DNA of 56,967 bases, from contig CANQXA010000009.1 in NCBI GenBank assembly GCA_947627765.1, positions 1 to 56,967 on the forward strand, given 5' to 3'. The stretch comes from an uncultured Clostridia bacterium (GTDB lineage Bacteria; Bacillota; Clostridia; Christensenellales; Borkfalkiaceae). The notes under the pieces were generated by a model that saw only the letters and a list, made by a program, of their open reading frames with translations, had not been told where the DNA came from and ran no database searches. Positions 23,651 through 32,169 of this stretch are shown here, in pieces (positions within the stretch are counted from its first letter, which is position 1; every line of letters begins with the position of its first letter). A program made the translations under genes and the position numbers.

Positions 23651-23880
23651 TTCGCCGCCTCCATTGTCACAAGATCCGCCTCCGTCTTTCTGAGCGTGAG
23701 CTCATACCCGCGGATGGTGATCTCGAGCGGGTCGCCGAGGGGCGCCTTCTTTCTGAGGAACACTTCGGCGCCGGGCGTGACGCCCATGTCGAAGAGCCTC
23801 CTTCTGAGCCTTCCTTCGCCCGAGACGCTCCTGACTACGCCCTTCTCGCCGATGGAAAACTCACTGAGCAGTTTTGTCAT
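23647..23880 (-). CDS. feoA: FeoA domain protein
   Basis: 77 residues forming one SH3-like FeoA domain: 'LSEFSIGEKGVVRSVSGEGRLRRRLFDMGVTPGAEVFLRKKAPLG' and 'ITIRGYELTLRKTEADLV'. FeoA binds FeoB and is needed for Fe2+ uptake. It is the second of two feoA genes in this operon and is coupled directly to feoB. Confidence 0.92.
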   Translation of the reverse strand: MTKLLSEFSIGEKGVVRSVSGEGRLRRRLFDMGVTPGAEVFLRKKAPLGDPLEITIRGYELTLRKTEADLVTMEAAK

Positions 23881-23921
23881 ATTCTACCTCCGATGAGATC
23901 GTTTTGCCACTTCTTCTCTCA

Positions 23922-24134
23922 CTAAGCGACGTAGATCCTTGCCGCGATGTTGCGGTCGAGCGCGAGACGCCCGTCCTTGACGCGGCAGACGGTGCTCCCC
24001 CCGCTCGAAGAAAGGACGGTGATCGTCCCGTCTACGAGGACCCCGAGGTTCGTGAGATGCTTCTTGGTCTTTTCGTCGGCGACGATCCTGACGATCCTCA
24101 CCTCGAGACCTAACGGTGCGAGTACTAACGGCAT
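23922..24134 (-). CDS. feoA: FeoA domain protein, first copy
   Basis: 70 residues: 'MPLVLAPLGLEVRIVRIVAD', 'HLTNLGVLVDGTITVLSSSGGS' and 'CRVKDGRLALDRNIAARIYV', a divergent FeoA/SH3-like domain. Ribosome site GAGGAGA precedes the ATG. It is the first gene of the operon; two feoA genes before feoB are known in Clostridia. The 41-base gap to the second feoA holds only its ribosome site. Confidence 0.88.
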   Translation of the reverse strand: MPLVLAPLGLEVRIVRIVADEKTKKHLTNLGVLVDGTITVLSSSGGSTVCRVKDGRLALDRNIAARIYVA

Positions 24135-24172
24135 ATTCCAATCTCCTCGTTTCGCAGGGTACCATGTCTGCG

Positions 24173-24188
24173 GTTAGCCCTTGCGAAC
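24173..24188. promoter_or_regulatory. feo operator-like site 1
   Basis: GTTAGC-CCTT-GCGAAC, an imperfect palindrome. It lies in the transcribed leader, about 65 bases after the predicted start site and about 40 bases before the first feoA. Confidence 0.6.
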
Positions 24189-24237
24189 TCATCTTCGTAA
24201 TTTTTGCCCGCCGACTGCGGGCAATCTTCTTTCGCTG

Positions 24238-24253
24238 GTTAGCCTTTGCGAAC
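24238..24253. promoter_or_regulatory. feo operator-like site 2
   Basis: GTTAGC-CTTT-GCGAAC, 8 bases after the -10 box on the minus strand, so bound protein would cover the transcription start. Confidence 0.65.
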
Positions 24254-24260
24254 TATCCAT

Positions 24261-24289
24261 ATTCTATCACAGCCGAAATGCGCTGTCAA
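24261..24289 (-). promoter_or_regulatory. Promoter of the feo operon
   Basis: Minus strand TTGACA (24284-24289), 17 bases, TAGAAT (24261-24266) with TGA before it. The leader to the first feoA is about 120 bases and contains a small hairpin (TTGCCCGC / GCGGGCAA, about 24204-24224). Confidence 0.78.
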
Positions 24290-24316
24290 CTGATTTTCGG
24301 CACTTTTCCGAAAAAA

Positions 24317-24332
24317 GTTCGCCATTGCTAAC
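24317..24332. promoter_or_regulatory. feo operator-like site 3
   Basis: GTTCGC-CATT-GCTAAC, which read on the other strand is GTTAGC-AATG-GCGAAC, the same motif. It lies upstream of the -35 box and is flanked by A6 and T6, extending the symmetry. Confidence 0.6.
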
Positions 24333-24404
24333 TTTTTTCGTTTTTGGTGTCGTTTGGAACATTTTTTGAACAAAGACGCCCTCCCTTGCACCCTTCGGGG
24401 CATG

Positions 24405-24426
24405 AAAAAACCCGCCGTGCGGCGGG
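24405..24426 (-). terminator. Terminator after the GH1 gene
   Basis: Stem CCCGCC / GGCGGG with loop GTGC, followed on the minus strand by six T. Confidence 0.8.
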
Positions 24427-24436
24427 CATTTTCGGG

Positions 24437-25786
24437 TCAGCGGAAGATCTCTTCCCCGTTGGTTTCAATTACCTTTTTATAGAACCATGCGCTCTTCTTG
24501 GGGGTGCGCTCGAGCGTTTCGGGGTCGAAGTGCACGATCCCGAATTTCTTGGAAAATCCCAAGACCCATTCGAAGTTATCGTAGAGGGTCCAATGGAAGT
24601 AGCCCTCGACGGGAAGCTCCTGCGCCGCGCTGTGCAGGGCGCGGAGATAGCGTTTGAGGAAGTCGATGCGCGAATCGTCGTTGATCTCGCCGTTCAGATC
24701 CTTCCACTCCGTGAGCGCGATGCCGTTTTCGGTATAGACAATGGGAAGCCCGTAGCGCTCATAGACGAATTTGGGTCCGAAGTAGAGGGCCTCGGGGAAG
24801 ACGTTCCAACCCATATCCGTCTTGGGGACGGCGGGAGAAATGGGCGCGGGAACGGCCTTGCCGTCATCGCCCGAGACGGGATTCCCCGAATAGGTGTTGA
24901 GGCCGCAGAAATCCAAGCGGGACTTGATCGTCTTCATGTCCTCCGCGGGCGGGACGAAGCCGTTTTCCGCAAACCATGCGAGGTAGTCTTCGGGATACTC
25001 GCCCTTGATGAGGGGATCGAGCCAGAGCGTGATGCCGCCGAAATCGTGATGGCAGGCGAGGGTGTCCTTGCGCGCCGCTTCGACGTCCTTCTCCTCATGC
25101 GTGGCGGGAATGGCGGGCCAATACGCCTGCGCCGTGCCGATCTTGACGGGGCGGGATACCGTCTCGCGGATGATCTTCTCCGCCTTCCCGCAGCCGAGAA
25201 GCACGTTGTGGGCGACCCGCGCGACGTCGCGCACGCACAGTTTCAAGAAAGGAGCGTGCCCGGCGGAGAAATGCCCCAGCCCGACGAAGCACTCGGGCTC
25301 GTTGATGAGGATGAAGTGATCGACATAGTCGCCGAAGAGCTCGGCGCACACCTTCGCATAGGCGGCAAACCAATCGGAGCTCTCCTCGTTGAGCCAGCCG
25401 CCCCGCTGATAGAGCGCATAGGGATAATCCCAATGGAAGAGGGTCATCCACGGCTCGATCCCCGCCGCTTTGAGCTCTTTGAGGAGATCTAAATAGAAGC
25501 GTTTCCCTTCTTCGCTGATCTTCCCCGTCCCGTCGGGAATGAGGCGGGACCAATTCACGGAGAAGCGGTACGCCTTGATCCCGAGCTTCTTCATGAGGGC
25601 GACGTCCTCTTTCCATTTATGATAATGGTCACAGCCGACGTGCGCCTTGTGTCCCTCTACGATCCTGCCTTCGGTGGCGGAAGCGACGTCCCACACGCTG
25701 AGCCCTTTGCCGTCTTCATAGACTCCGCCTTCGATCTGAAAGGACGCCGTGGCGACGCCCCAAGCAAATCCCTTCTGAAATGCCAT
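24437..25786 (-). CDS. Glycoside hydrolase family 1 (beta-glucosidase/6-phospho-beta-glucosidase type)
   Basis: 449 residues, normal length, no signal peptide. The acid/base is E163 in LINEPE and the nucleophile E353 in VYTENG. The N-terminal signature FAWGVATASFQIEG is intact. It hydrolyses beta-glucosides inside the cell; there is no PTS gene nearby, which slightly favours free over phosphorylated sugars. Ribosome site GGAGGTC, own terminator at 24405-24426: a single-gene unit. Confidence 0.92.
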   Translation of the reverse strand: MAFQKGFAWGVATASFQIEGGVYEDGKGLSVWDVASATEGRIVEGHKAHVGCDHYHKWKEDVALMKKLGIKAYRFSVNWSRLIPDGTGKISEEGKRFYLDLLKELKAAGIEPWMTLFHWDYPYALYQRGGWLNEESSDWFAAYAKVCAELFGDYVDHFILINEPECFVGLGHFSAGHAPFLKLCVRDVARVAHNVLLGCGKAEKIIRETVSRPVKIGTAQAYWPAIPATHEEKDVEAARKDTLACHHDFGGITLWLDPLIKGEYPEDYLAWFAENGFVPPAEDMKTIKSRLDFCGLNTYSGNPVSGDDGKAVPAPISPAVPKTDMGWNVFPEALYFGPKFVYERYGLPIVYTENGIALTEWKDLNGEINDDSRIDFLKRYLRALHSAAQELPVEGYFHWTLYDNFEWVLGFSKKFGIVHFDPETLERTPKKSAWFYKKVIETNGEEIFR

Positions 25787-25828
25787 TTGTTTGACCTCCG
25801 TTTTATAATATATTGAAATTAAATTTGA

Positions 25829-27745
25829 TTACAGGGATTCCGCTTCCCCGATCCAGAGCGCGGCGGAAGCGTCGGACGGCATTCTGAGATCGGCGCGGGG
25901 GGAGAGCGAAACGGACCCTATTTTCACGCCGTCGGGAACGCAGTTCCGTTTGAATTGCTGGGAAAAGAACCTGCGGTAGAAGCGCACGAGCCACTTTTTG
26001 AGGACGGCGCGGCTGTACTTGCCCGCGAAGGCGCGCTCGGCAAGATACAATGTCTTGGCTGGTCCGTCCCCCCTGCGCAAAAAGTGATAGAGATAGAAAT
26101 CGGTAAGTTCGTAGGGGCCGATGAGGTCCTCCGTCTTTTGGGAGATCTCCCCCTTTTCGTCGGGCGGGAGCAGTTCGGGCGAGATCGCCGTATTGAGGAC
26201 GCTCTCCAAAATTTCTTCCGCCTCCCCGCCGAGCCGCTTCCCCTCCGCGCGCACGAGATGGCGGACGAGCGTCTTGGGGACCGAGCAGTTGACGGCGTAC
26301 ATCGACATATGGTCGCCGTTGTAGGTGCACCAGCCGAGGGCGAGTTCGGAGAGGTCCCCCGTGCCGACGGCGAGCCCGCCCGTCTCGTTGGCAACGTCCA
26401 TGAGGATCATCGTGCGATACCTCGCCTGCGCGTTCTCATAGGCGGAATCGCGGACGGCGGGGTCGTGCCCGATGTCCTTGAAGTGGGCGAGCACCGTCTC
26501 GGAAATGGGGACGGTCTTTGCCGTAACGCCGAGGACTTCCATGAGGCGGTCGGCATTGCTTTTGGTCTTTTCCGTGGTGCCGAACCCGGGCATGGTATAG
26601 GCGTAAATGGTCTTAGGGTCTTTTTGAAGGAGATCTACGGCGCGGCGGCAGACGAGCAGGGCGAGCGTCGAATCGAGCCCTCCCGAGACGCCGAGGACGA
26701 CCGTCTTGGCGCCGATCCCGCGGATCCGCCGTGCGAGCGCGTGCGCCTGCATTGAGAGAATGAGCTCGGCGCGCTCAAAGAGGGCGCTTTGCTCCTTGGG
26801 GACGAAGGGAGCGGGGTCGATCTTGCGGAGGGTGAGGTCGCCTTCCGTGACGAACTTCGCGGGGCACCAAATGTACTCCCCGTCTTCCGCAGGAAAGTTG
26901 CGGTAAGAAGTCTCGCGGCGGCGTTCGCCGAGGAGGAACCCGACGTCCGCTTCCGCCTCGCACACCTCCCCCGAGAAGGGCTTCGATTCGGCGAGACAGA
27001 CGCCGTTTTCGTAGATCATGTGGTTGCCCGCGAATACCATGTCCGAGGTAGACTCCCCGATGCCCGCGCAACAGTAGACGTAGGCGCAGAGATTTTTGCC
27101 CGACTGCGCGGCGAGGAGATCGCGGCGGTACTCCCGCTTGCCGATGAGCTCGTTGCTCGCCGAAAGGTTGACGACGACCGCCGCACCGCGCTTGCAGTGC
27201 ATCGTACTCGGGGAGACGGGCACCCACAGATCCTCGCAGATCTCGCAGGCGACGCAGATCTCGGGGTGCTTTTCGTCGTAGACGAGCACGCTGGAAGAGA
27301 GCGGCGCGCTTCCGCTATGGAGACGGACACAGCCGTTTGCGTCCTTTCCGCCCGAGAAATGCCGCCCCTCATAGAACTCGTTGTGATCGGGGAGATAGCT
27401 CTTGGCGATGAGGGCGAGCACCTTGCCGCCGTTTACCGCCGCCGCACAGTTGTAGAGCTTTTCGCCGTCCGCGACGGGCAGACCGACGAAGACGAGCATG
27501 GTCTTCCCCTCTGTCGCTTTGGCGACGGTATCCAGTGCGCCGAGACAACCGTCTAAAAGCGTTTTTTGCAGGAAGAGGTCGCCGCAGGTGTAGCCCGAGA
27601 GCGAGAGCTCGGGGAAGACGAGAAGCTCGGTCCCCTTTCGGCTCTGCTCTTCGATAACCTCGGCGATCTTTGCCGCGTTGAAGGCGGGATCGGCGACCCT
27701 GAGCTCAGGGCTCGCCGCCGCAATTTTTAGAAATTGATGTTTCAT
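25829..27745 (-). CDS. nadE: Glutamine-dependent NAD+ synthetase
   Basis: 638 residues in two domains. The N-terminal nitrilase-fold glutaminase has E46 (VFPELSLSGY), K115 (AKSYLP) and the nucleophile C170 (CEICEDLW). The C-terminal synthetase has the P-loop SGGLDST and 'VGTGDLSELALGWCTYNGDHMSMYAVN'. It makes NAD+ from nicotinate adenine dinucleotide, ATP and glutamine in the cytosol. The ATG at 27745 has no evident ribosome site and a repeat element begins 37 bases upstream, so the promoter is not clear. Confidence 0.93.
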   Translation of the reverse strand: MKHQFLKIAAASPELRVADPAFNAAKIAEVIEEQSRKGTELLVFPELSLSGYTCGDLFLQKTLLDGCLGALDTVAKATEGKTMLVFVGLPVADGEKLYNCAAAVNGGKVLALIAKSYLPDHNEFYEGRHFSGGKDANGCVRLHSGSAPLSSSVLVYDEKHPEICVACEICEDLWVPVSPSTMHCKRGAAVVVNLSASNELIGKREYRRDLLAAQSGKNLCAYVYCCAGIGESTSDMVFAGNHMIYENGVCLAESKPFSGEVCEAEADVGFLLGERRRETSYRNFPAEDGEYIWCPAKFVTEGDLTLRKIDPAPFVPKEQSALFERAELILSMQAHALARRIRGIGAKTVVLGVSGGLDSTLALLVCRRAVDLLQKDPKTIYAYTMPGFGTTEKTKSNADRLMEVLGVTAKTVPISETVLAHFKDIGHDPAVRDSAYENAQARYRTMILMDVANETGGLAVGTGDLSELALGWCTYNGDHMSMYAVNCSVPKTLVRHLVRAEGKRLGGEAEEILESVLNTAISPELLPPDEKGEISQKTEDLIGPYELTDFYLYHFLRRGDGPAKTLYLAERAFAGKYSRAVLKKWLVRFYRRFFSQQFKRNCVPDGVKIGSVSLSPRADLRMPSDASAALWIGEAESL

Positions 27746-27781
27746 AATGCTTGATTTTTTGAGCGGCTTGTATTTTGCCGC

Positions 27782-27889
27782 CCCACCCCCTTAGTCCCCC
27801 TCCCACGGAGGGGATATGCTCTCTCGCCCCCTCCATTGGAGGGGGTACACCCTCTCGCCCCCTCCTTTGGAGGGGGGTAGGGGGGTGGG
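27782..27889. repeat. GC-rich multi-hairpin repeat element, copy 2
   Basis: 108 bases from CCCACCCCCTTAGTCCCCC to GGGGGGTAGGGGGGTGGG. Its right end is the exact complement of the left end of copy 1 (18131) over about 20 bases, so the two copies are inverted relative to each other. Internal GGAGGGGG/CCCCCTCC hairpins repeat three times. Confidence 0.75.
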
Positions 27890-28043
27890 CATTCTTCGCT
27901 ATGCTACTGCGCGCAAGCGCTCGGTGCGAGGCGGGTTTCCCGCCGCTGCACGCCCCCATTTGCCACACTACCGTAGGCTTATTGTCTATGAGAACAAGTC
28001 GGTCCGCGGGCGGCGAGGCATTGGGATGTACAGTCTTAACCCC
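27890..28043. other. Non-coding stretch between repeat element and recA hairpin
   Basis: I see no gene here. It starts with a segment containing GCTACTGCGCGCA, a 13-base exact match to part of the tmRNA tag sequence (17614-17626), and a GGCGGGTTTCCCGCC hairpin. It is probably a mosaic of small repeats. Confidence 0.4.
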
Positions 28044-28076
28044 TCACGGAATTTCTTGGCACAAGAAATTCCGTGA
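28044..28076 (-). terminator. Hairpin after recA, possible terminator
   Basis: Fifteen-base-pair perfect stem TCACGGAATTTCTTG / CAAGAAATTCCGTGA, loop GCA, eight bases after the recA stop. No T run follows on the minus strand (GGGTTAAG), so it may instead protect the 3' end. Confidence 0.5.
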
Positions 28077-28084
28077 AGACCTTT

Positions 28085-29107
28085 TTACTCCTCGCTGCCC
28101 GCCACTTCGTCTACGGACGCACCCTTCGCGGCGATGCGGATCTTGGCGATCATCTCGTCCATCAGCTCGGGGTTATCTTTGAGGAACTGCCGCATCTTCT
28201 CGCGGCCGTTGGCGACCTTGTTGTCGTTATAACTGAACCACGCGCCGCTCTTCTTGATGACGTCGTACTGAATGCCGAGGTCGATCACACAGCCCTCCTG
28301 CGAGACGCCTTCGCCGTACATGATGTCGAATTCCGCCTGACGGAAGGGCGGGGCGAGCTTGTTCTTCACCACCTTCGCGCGGGTACGGTTGCCCGCAGCG
28401 CCCTCGGAATCCTTGAGCGTATCGATCTTGCGGACGTCGATGCGGATGGAAGCGTAGAATTTGAGCGCCTTGCCGCCCGGGGTGACTTCGGGATTGCCGA
28501 ACATCACGCCCACCTTTTCGCGGAGCTGGTTGATGAAGATGACGCACGTCTTGCTCTTGTTGACGATCGCGGTCAGCTTTCTGAGCGCCTGCGACATGAG
28601 GCGCGCCTGAAGCCCGACATGGGAGTCCCCCATATCCCCTTCGATCTCCGCTTTGGGCGTGAGCGCGGCGACGGAGTCTACGACGATGATGTCCACCGCC
28701 GAGGAGCGGACGAGCGCGTCTACGATGTCGAGCGCCTGCTCGCCCGTATCGGGCTGGGAGACATAGAGCTCGTCGAGATCGACTCCGAGCTTCTTCGCAT
28801 AGACGGGATCGAGGGCGTGCTCGGCGTCTACAAACGCGGCGATCCCTCCCGCCTTCTGCGCCTCCGCGACGGCGTGAAGGGCGACCGTCGTCTTACCCGA
28901 GGATTCGGGACCGTAGATCTCGATCATCCTGCCGCGGGGGAATCCGCCGATGCCGAGGGCGAGGTCGAGGGAGAGGCATCCCGAGGGGATGACTTCGATG
29001 TCCGTGTTGCCCGCCTGTTCGCCGAGTTTCATGATCGCGCCCTTTCCGTAGGACTTTTCGATCTGCGCGAGAACGGCGTCTAACGCCTTCTTCTTTTCTT
29101 CGTTCAT
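28085..29107 (-). CDS. recA: RecA recombinase
   Basis: 340 residues, normal length. Walker A GPESSGKT at residues 66-73, Walker B '[11 protein letters not shown]', L1 '[20 protein letters not shown]' and L2 '[20 protein letters not shown]' loops are intact, with an acidic-free short C-terminus. It forms filaments on single-stranded DNA, promotes strand exchange and LexA cleavage. Ribosome site AAGGAGAAAC. It is downstream of cinA, the usual neighbour in Firmicutes, with a 45-base gap. No LexA (SOS) box of Bacillus type is visible in that gap. Confidence 0.97.
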   Translation of the reverse strand: MNEEKKKALDAVLAQIEKSYGKGAIMKLGEQAGNTDIEVIPSGCLSLDLALGIGGFPRGRMIEIYGPESSGKTTVALHAVAEAQKAGGIAAFVDAEHALDPVYAKKLGVDLDELYVSQPDTGEQALDIVDALVRSSAVDIIVVDSVAALTPKAEIEGDMGDSHVGLQARLMSQALRKLTAIVNKSKTCVIFINQLREKVGVMFGNPEVTPGGKALKFYASIRIDVRKIDTLKDSEGAAGNRTRAKVVKNKLAPPFRQAEFDIMYGEGVSQEGCVIDLGIQYDVIKKSGAWFSYNDNKVANGREKMRQFLKDNPELMDEMIAKIRIAAKGASVDEVAGSEE

Positions 29108-29152
29108 AGTTTCTCCTTATCTGTATCAGAAGTGTTCTGTTGGATCCTTCGT

Positions 29153-30232
29153 TTAAGTTTCCGCGACCTCTTTGTAGGCGAGGAAGAGTGCGAGACGGAT
29201 CGCCGTCTCCGTGACCGTCTCCCTGTCCCCCGAAAGGCGGAAGCGGTAGACGTTCACCTGCTCCTTGGTGCCCACGGCGAGGAAACAGAGCCCCGCGGGA
29301 TTGCCCTTTTCGTCGGGACCGGGACCTGCGACCCCCGTCGTTGCGACCGCATAGTCGCAGTGCCCGCCCGCGAGCAGACCCGCCGCCATCTCGTAGGCGG
29401 CTTCGTCGGAGACCGCGCCGCGGTGGGAGAGGGTGAAAGAGGTCACCCCGAGCCGCTCCGCTTTGGCGTTGGGATCATAGGGATTGAGCCCCTCGTAGAA
29501 GACTTGGCTCGCCCCCGGAACGCGTACGATCTCCCTGCCCACTCCGCCGCCCGTAAAGGACTCGGCGACGGCGATCTTTCTCCTGCGCACTTTGAGCGCC
29601 TCGACGAGCCGCTGTGCGGGGGATACGTCTTCGAGGGCGTAGAGATGATCTTTCAGCGCTTCCGCGAGGATCCGCGCCGCCTCGTCTACCGCGACTTTGG
29701 GCGTAGAGCGGTTGTATATGATCTCGATCTTGGTCTCGCCGTACTTCTCCCGCGCGTGCAAGATCAAATCGTCCGAGACCGCGCCCGCCTCCTTCATCGA
29801 AGCGCTAAGCGTCTCCGCGGGCGCGCCGACGGCGCGCAAGACCATGCGGTGATAGGACTGCCCCCGCCGCTCGTCTACACGGGGGATCACGACGGTTCTG
29901 ACGAGTTCCGCCCCACCCATGCCCGTGGGTAGCAGTGCAAAAAGACAAGATTTCGTCTCGAAGAGCGGCCCTTCGCCCGAGGCGTTCGCCCACTCCCGCA
30001 AGAGCTTTCCGACGGCGGGGAGCAGGGCTTCGTCCGCGATCAAAAAGACGGCGCCGCACTTCTTCATGAGATCGGAGAGGGCGGAGGAGAGGGCGGAAGG
30101 TTCGTCGTAGGGCAAAAAGAGCAGACTGTCCAAAAAGACGCCGCCCGCGAGCAATGCGTCCGCCGCGGGAGAAAAGTCCACCGCGGAGAGCGGACTGAGG
30201 CGGTGATAGAGGACGACGGCGCCGTATTTCAC
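29153..30232 (-). CDS. cinA: CinA-like protein with PncC amidase domain and divergent N-terminus
   Basis: 359 residues. The C-terminal 150 are a clear PncC (nicotinamide-nucleotide amidase) domain: 'KIAVAESFTGGGVGREIVRVPGAS', 'EGLNPYDPNAKAERLGV', 'DYAVATTGVAGPGPDEKGNPAG'. The N-terminal part corresponds in place to the MoeA-like COG1058 domain but is short and poorly conserved, lacking the usual 'EIL.G.I.D.N' start. PncC recycles NMN to nicotinate mononucleotide. The start overlaps the pgsA stop (ATGA), and recA follows, the standard pgsA-cinA-recA order. Confidence 0.85.
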   Translation of the reverse strand: MKYGAVVLYHRLSPLSAVDFSPAADALLAGGVFLDSLLFLPYDEPSALSSALSDLMKKCGAVFLIADEALLPAVGKLLREWANASGEGPLFETKSCLFALLPTGMGGAELVRTVVIPRVDERRGQSYHRMVLRAVGAPAETLSASMKEAGAVSDDLILHAREKYGETKIEIIYNRSTPKVAVDEAARILAEALKDHLYALEDVSPAQRLVEALKVRRRKIAVAESFTGGGVGREIVRVPGASQVFYEGLNPYDPNAKAERLGVTSFTLSHRGAVSDEAAYEMAAGLLAGGHCDYAVATTGVAGPGPDEKGNPAGLCFLAVGTKEQVNVYRFRLSGDRETVTETAIRLALFLAYKEVAET

Positions 30233-30840
30233 GCCTGCCCCTTGGGCCCCTCTTTGAGGACCTGTCTGTTTTTCACGATGTAGTTGACGCCCGAGGCGAT
30301 GGTCGCCAATGTGCAGGCGAAGAGCAGACCCATGCCGATGGCGGCGAGCACGAGCCCTGCCGTCCCGCCCGCAAAGGGCATGGAGAGGAGGAGGATGAAG
30401 ATAGCGGCGTCTTGGAGCACCGTCTTGATCTTGCCGAGTTTATCGGCGGCGAGGACGAGATTTTGCCCCGCGGCGATGAGACGGAATCCGCTCACGATGA
30501 GCTCGCGCGCCAAAATGACGGCGACGCACACGCCCGCCGCGATCAGCCCCCAGCCCGCAAAGCCGCCTATGACCATCGGCAGGGGGCGGGTGAGCATGAG
30601 AATGAGCGCCGTCGAGACGAGCACCTTGTCCGCGATCGGGTCCAAAAACTTGCCCATGTTCGTGACAAGATGGTATTTCCGTGCGATGTAGCCGTCGAGA
30701 AAGTCGGTAAAGGCGGCGAGCGCAAAGACGAACGCGGCGATGAGATAGCAGTACCGCCAAACGTCGCCGAGGTAAAATACGACGACGAACAGCGGGATCA
30801 TGAAGATGCGCGTGAGCGTGATTTTGTTGGGAAGATTCAT
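30229..30840 (-). CDS. pgsA: CDP-diacylglycerol-glycerol-3-phosphate phosphatidyltransferase
   Basis: 203 residues, membrane protein with about six helices. The CDP-alcohol phosphotransferase motif D-x2-DG-x2-AR-x8-G-x3-D-x3-D is seen in DFLDGYIARKYHLV...GKFLDPIADK (about residues 46-73). It makes phosphatidylglycerol phosphate, the first step to phosphatidylglycerol and cardiolipin. Ribosome site AGAGGAAC; starts 13 bases after the rimO stop. Confidence 0.92.
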   Translation of the reverse strand: MNLPNKITLTRIFMIPLFVVVFYLGDVWRYCYLIAAFVFALAAFTDFLDGYIARKYHLVTNMGKFLDPIADKVLVSTALILMLTRPLPMVIGGFAGWGLIAAGVCVAVILARELIVSGFRLIAAGQNLVLAADKLGKIKTVLQDAAIFILLLSMPFAGGTAGLVLAAIGMGLLFACTLATIASGVNYIVKNRQVLKEGPKGQA

Positions 30841-30853
30841 ATGGGTTCCTCTT

Positions 30854-32161
30854 TTATTCCTCGCATTGACCGATGAGGTCGTAAGTATCCGAAGAGAGTA
30901 TCTTTACGGGCTTGATCTCGCCCGCGGAAATGTGCCCGGCGGCGGAGAAGAGCACCGTGCCGTCGATCTCGGGCGCCTGAAAATACGTCCTGCCGACATA
31001 GCCCGCGCCGTCCCTCCCGTCGCAGAGGACGGGGACCGTCTTCCCCACCCATGCCGCGAGTTTCTCCGCCGAGATCTCCGCCTGCGCCTCGTAGAGCTCG
31101 CGCACCCGCCGCTTTTTCGTGGAGGGATGCACTTGCCCCTGCATTTTGTAGGCGGGGGTCTCGGGTTCGCGCGAATAGGCGAAAAATCCGCAGTTTTCGA
31201 GCTTGGCTTCCCGCAAAAAAGACAACAGCGCGCGGTGCTCTTCCTCCGTTTCGGAGGGGAATCCCGCAATAAAGGTGGAGCGGATGGCGATTTCGGGGAT
31301 CTCCTCACGCAGTCTTTCGATGAGGGAAAGGAGCTGTCCCCTGCCCGACCGCCGCCCCATGAGCTTCAAAATGCGGTCCTCCGAGTGCTGCATGGGGATA
31401 TCGAGGTATTTCAGGACTTTGGGGTTTTCCTTGACTTCGCGGATGAGATCTTCCGTGATCGCCTCGGGATAGCAGTACAAAAGACGGATGTGCCCGATGT
31501 TTTCCGCCGCCGAAAGCCCCTCGATGAGTTCGGTCAAGCGGTTTTTGCCCCCATCCTCGCCGTAGCGCGTAGTATCCTGCGCGACGAGGATGAGCTCCTC
31601 CGTTTTCCCGAGCGACTTCGCCTCGGCGATGAGCTCTTCCATGGGATAGGAGAGGTATTTCCCGCGGATCTTGGGAATGAGGCAATAAGTACAGTGGTTG
31701 AAACAGCCGTCCGCGATTTTGAGATACTTGATATGGGAGGGCGTGGTGACGACGCGGCCGCCCCGTCCGCCGCACCCGAGCCCGACGCAGTTCACCCGCT
31801 CGCCCGCATAGGCGCGCTCGAGCGCGGGAAAGAGTTCGTCTGCGTCCTTGACGCCGAGAAAGACGTCCCCCTCCGTGAGCGCGGGGAAGAGTTCGCCGAT
31901 GAATTTCTCGGGCAGACAACCCGTCACGACGATTTTTTCCAGCTTGTTCTTCCTGTAACCGTCGGCGCGGAGAATTGCGCCGATCGATTCCTCCCGCGCG
32001 GCATTCAGAAAGGCGCAGGTATTGACGATCAGCACCTCCGCCTCCGCGGGATTGGACGTAATGGGACAGTTGTGCCGCTCGATCTCCCCGAGCAGACGTT
32101 CGCCGTCCACCCTGTTTTTATCACAGCCGAGGGAGATCATCCCGAAGGTCTTTCGTATCAT
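30854..32161 (-). CDS. rimO: Ribosomal protein S12 methylthiotransferase RimO
   Basis: 435 residues from the ATG at 32161 (MIRKTFGMISLGCDKN), which has GAGGTCGG upstream; an upstream in-frame extension would overlap the ftsK gene. Two [4Fe-4S] clusters are predicted: C13, C49, C82 in the MTTase domain and the radical-SAM triad C153, C157, C160 (CFNHCTYC). A TRAM domain closes the protein (VPVLCDGRDG...). RimO adds a methylthio group to an Asp of S12. In the ftsK-rimO-pgsA-cinA cluster. Confidence 0.92.
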   Translation of the reverse strand: MIRKTFGMISLGCDKNRVDGERLLGEIERHNCPITSNPAEAEVLIVNTCAFLNAAREESIGAILRADGYRKNKLEKIVVTGCLPEKFIGELFPALTEGDVFLGVKDADELFPALERAYAGERVNCVGLGCGGRGGRVVTTPSHIKYLKIADGCFNHCTYCLIPKIRGKYLSYPMEELIAEAKSLGKTEELILVAQDTTRYGEDGGKNRLTELIEGLSAAENIGHIRLLYCYPEAITEDLIREVKENPKVLKYLDIPMQHSEDRILKLMGRRSGRGQLLSLIERLREEIPEIAIRSTFIAGFPSETEEEHRALLSFLREAKLENCGFFAYSREPETPAYKMQGQVHPSTKKRRVRELYEAQAEISAEKLAAWVGKTVPVLCDGRDGAGYVGRTYFQAPEIDGTVLFSAAGHISAGEIKPVKILSSDTYDLIGQCEE

Positions 32162-32169
32162 TTCCGACC

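Noticed and set aside
24203-24224. Hairpin in the feo leader as terminator or riboswitch
   Set aside because: Short stem without a T run on the transcribed strand and no known aptamer pattern; the three operator motifs explain the leader better.
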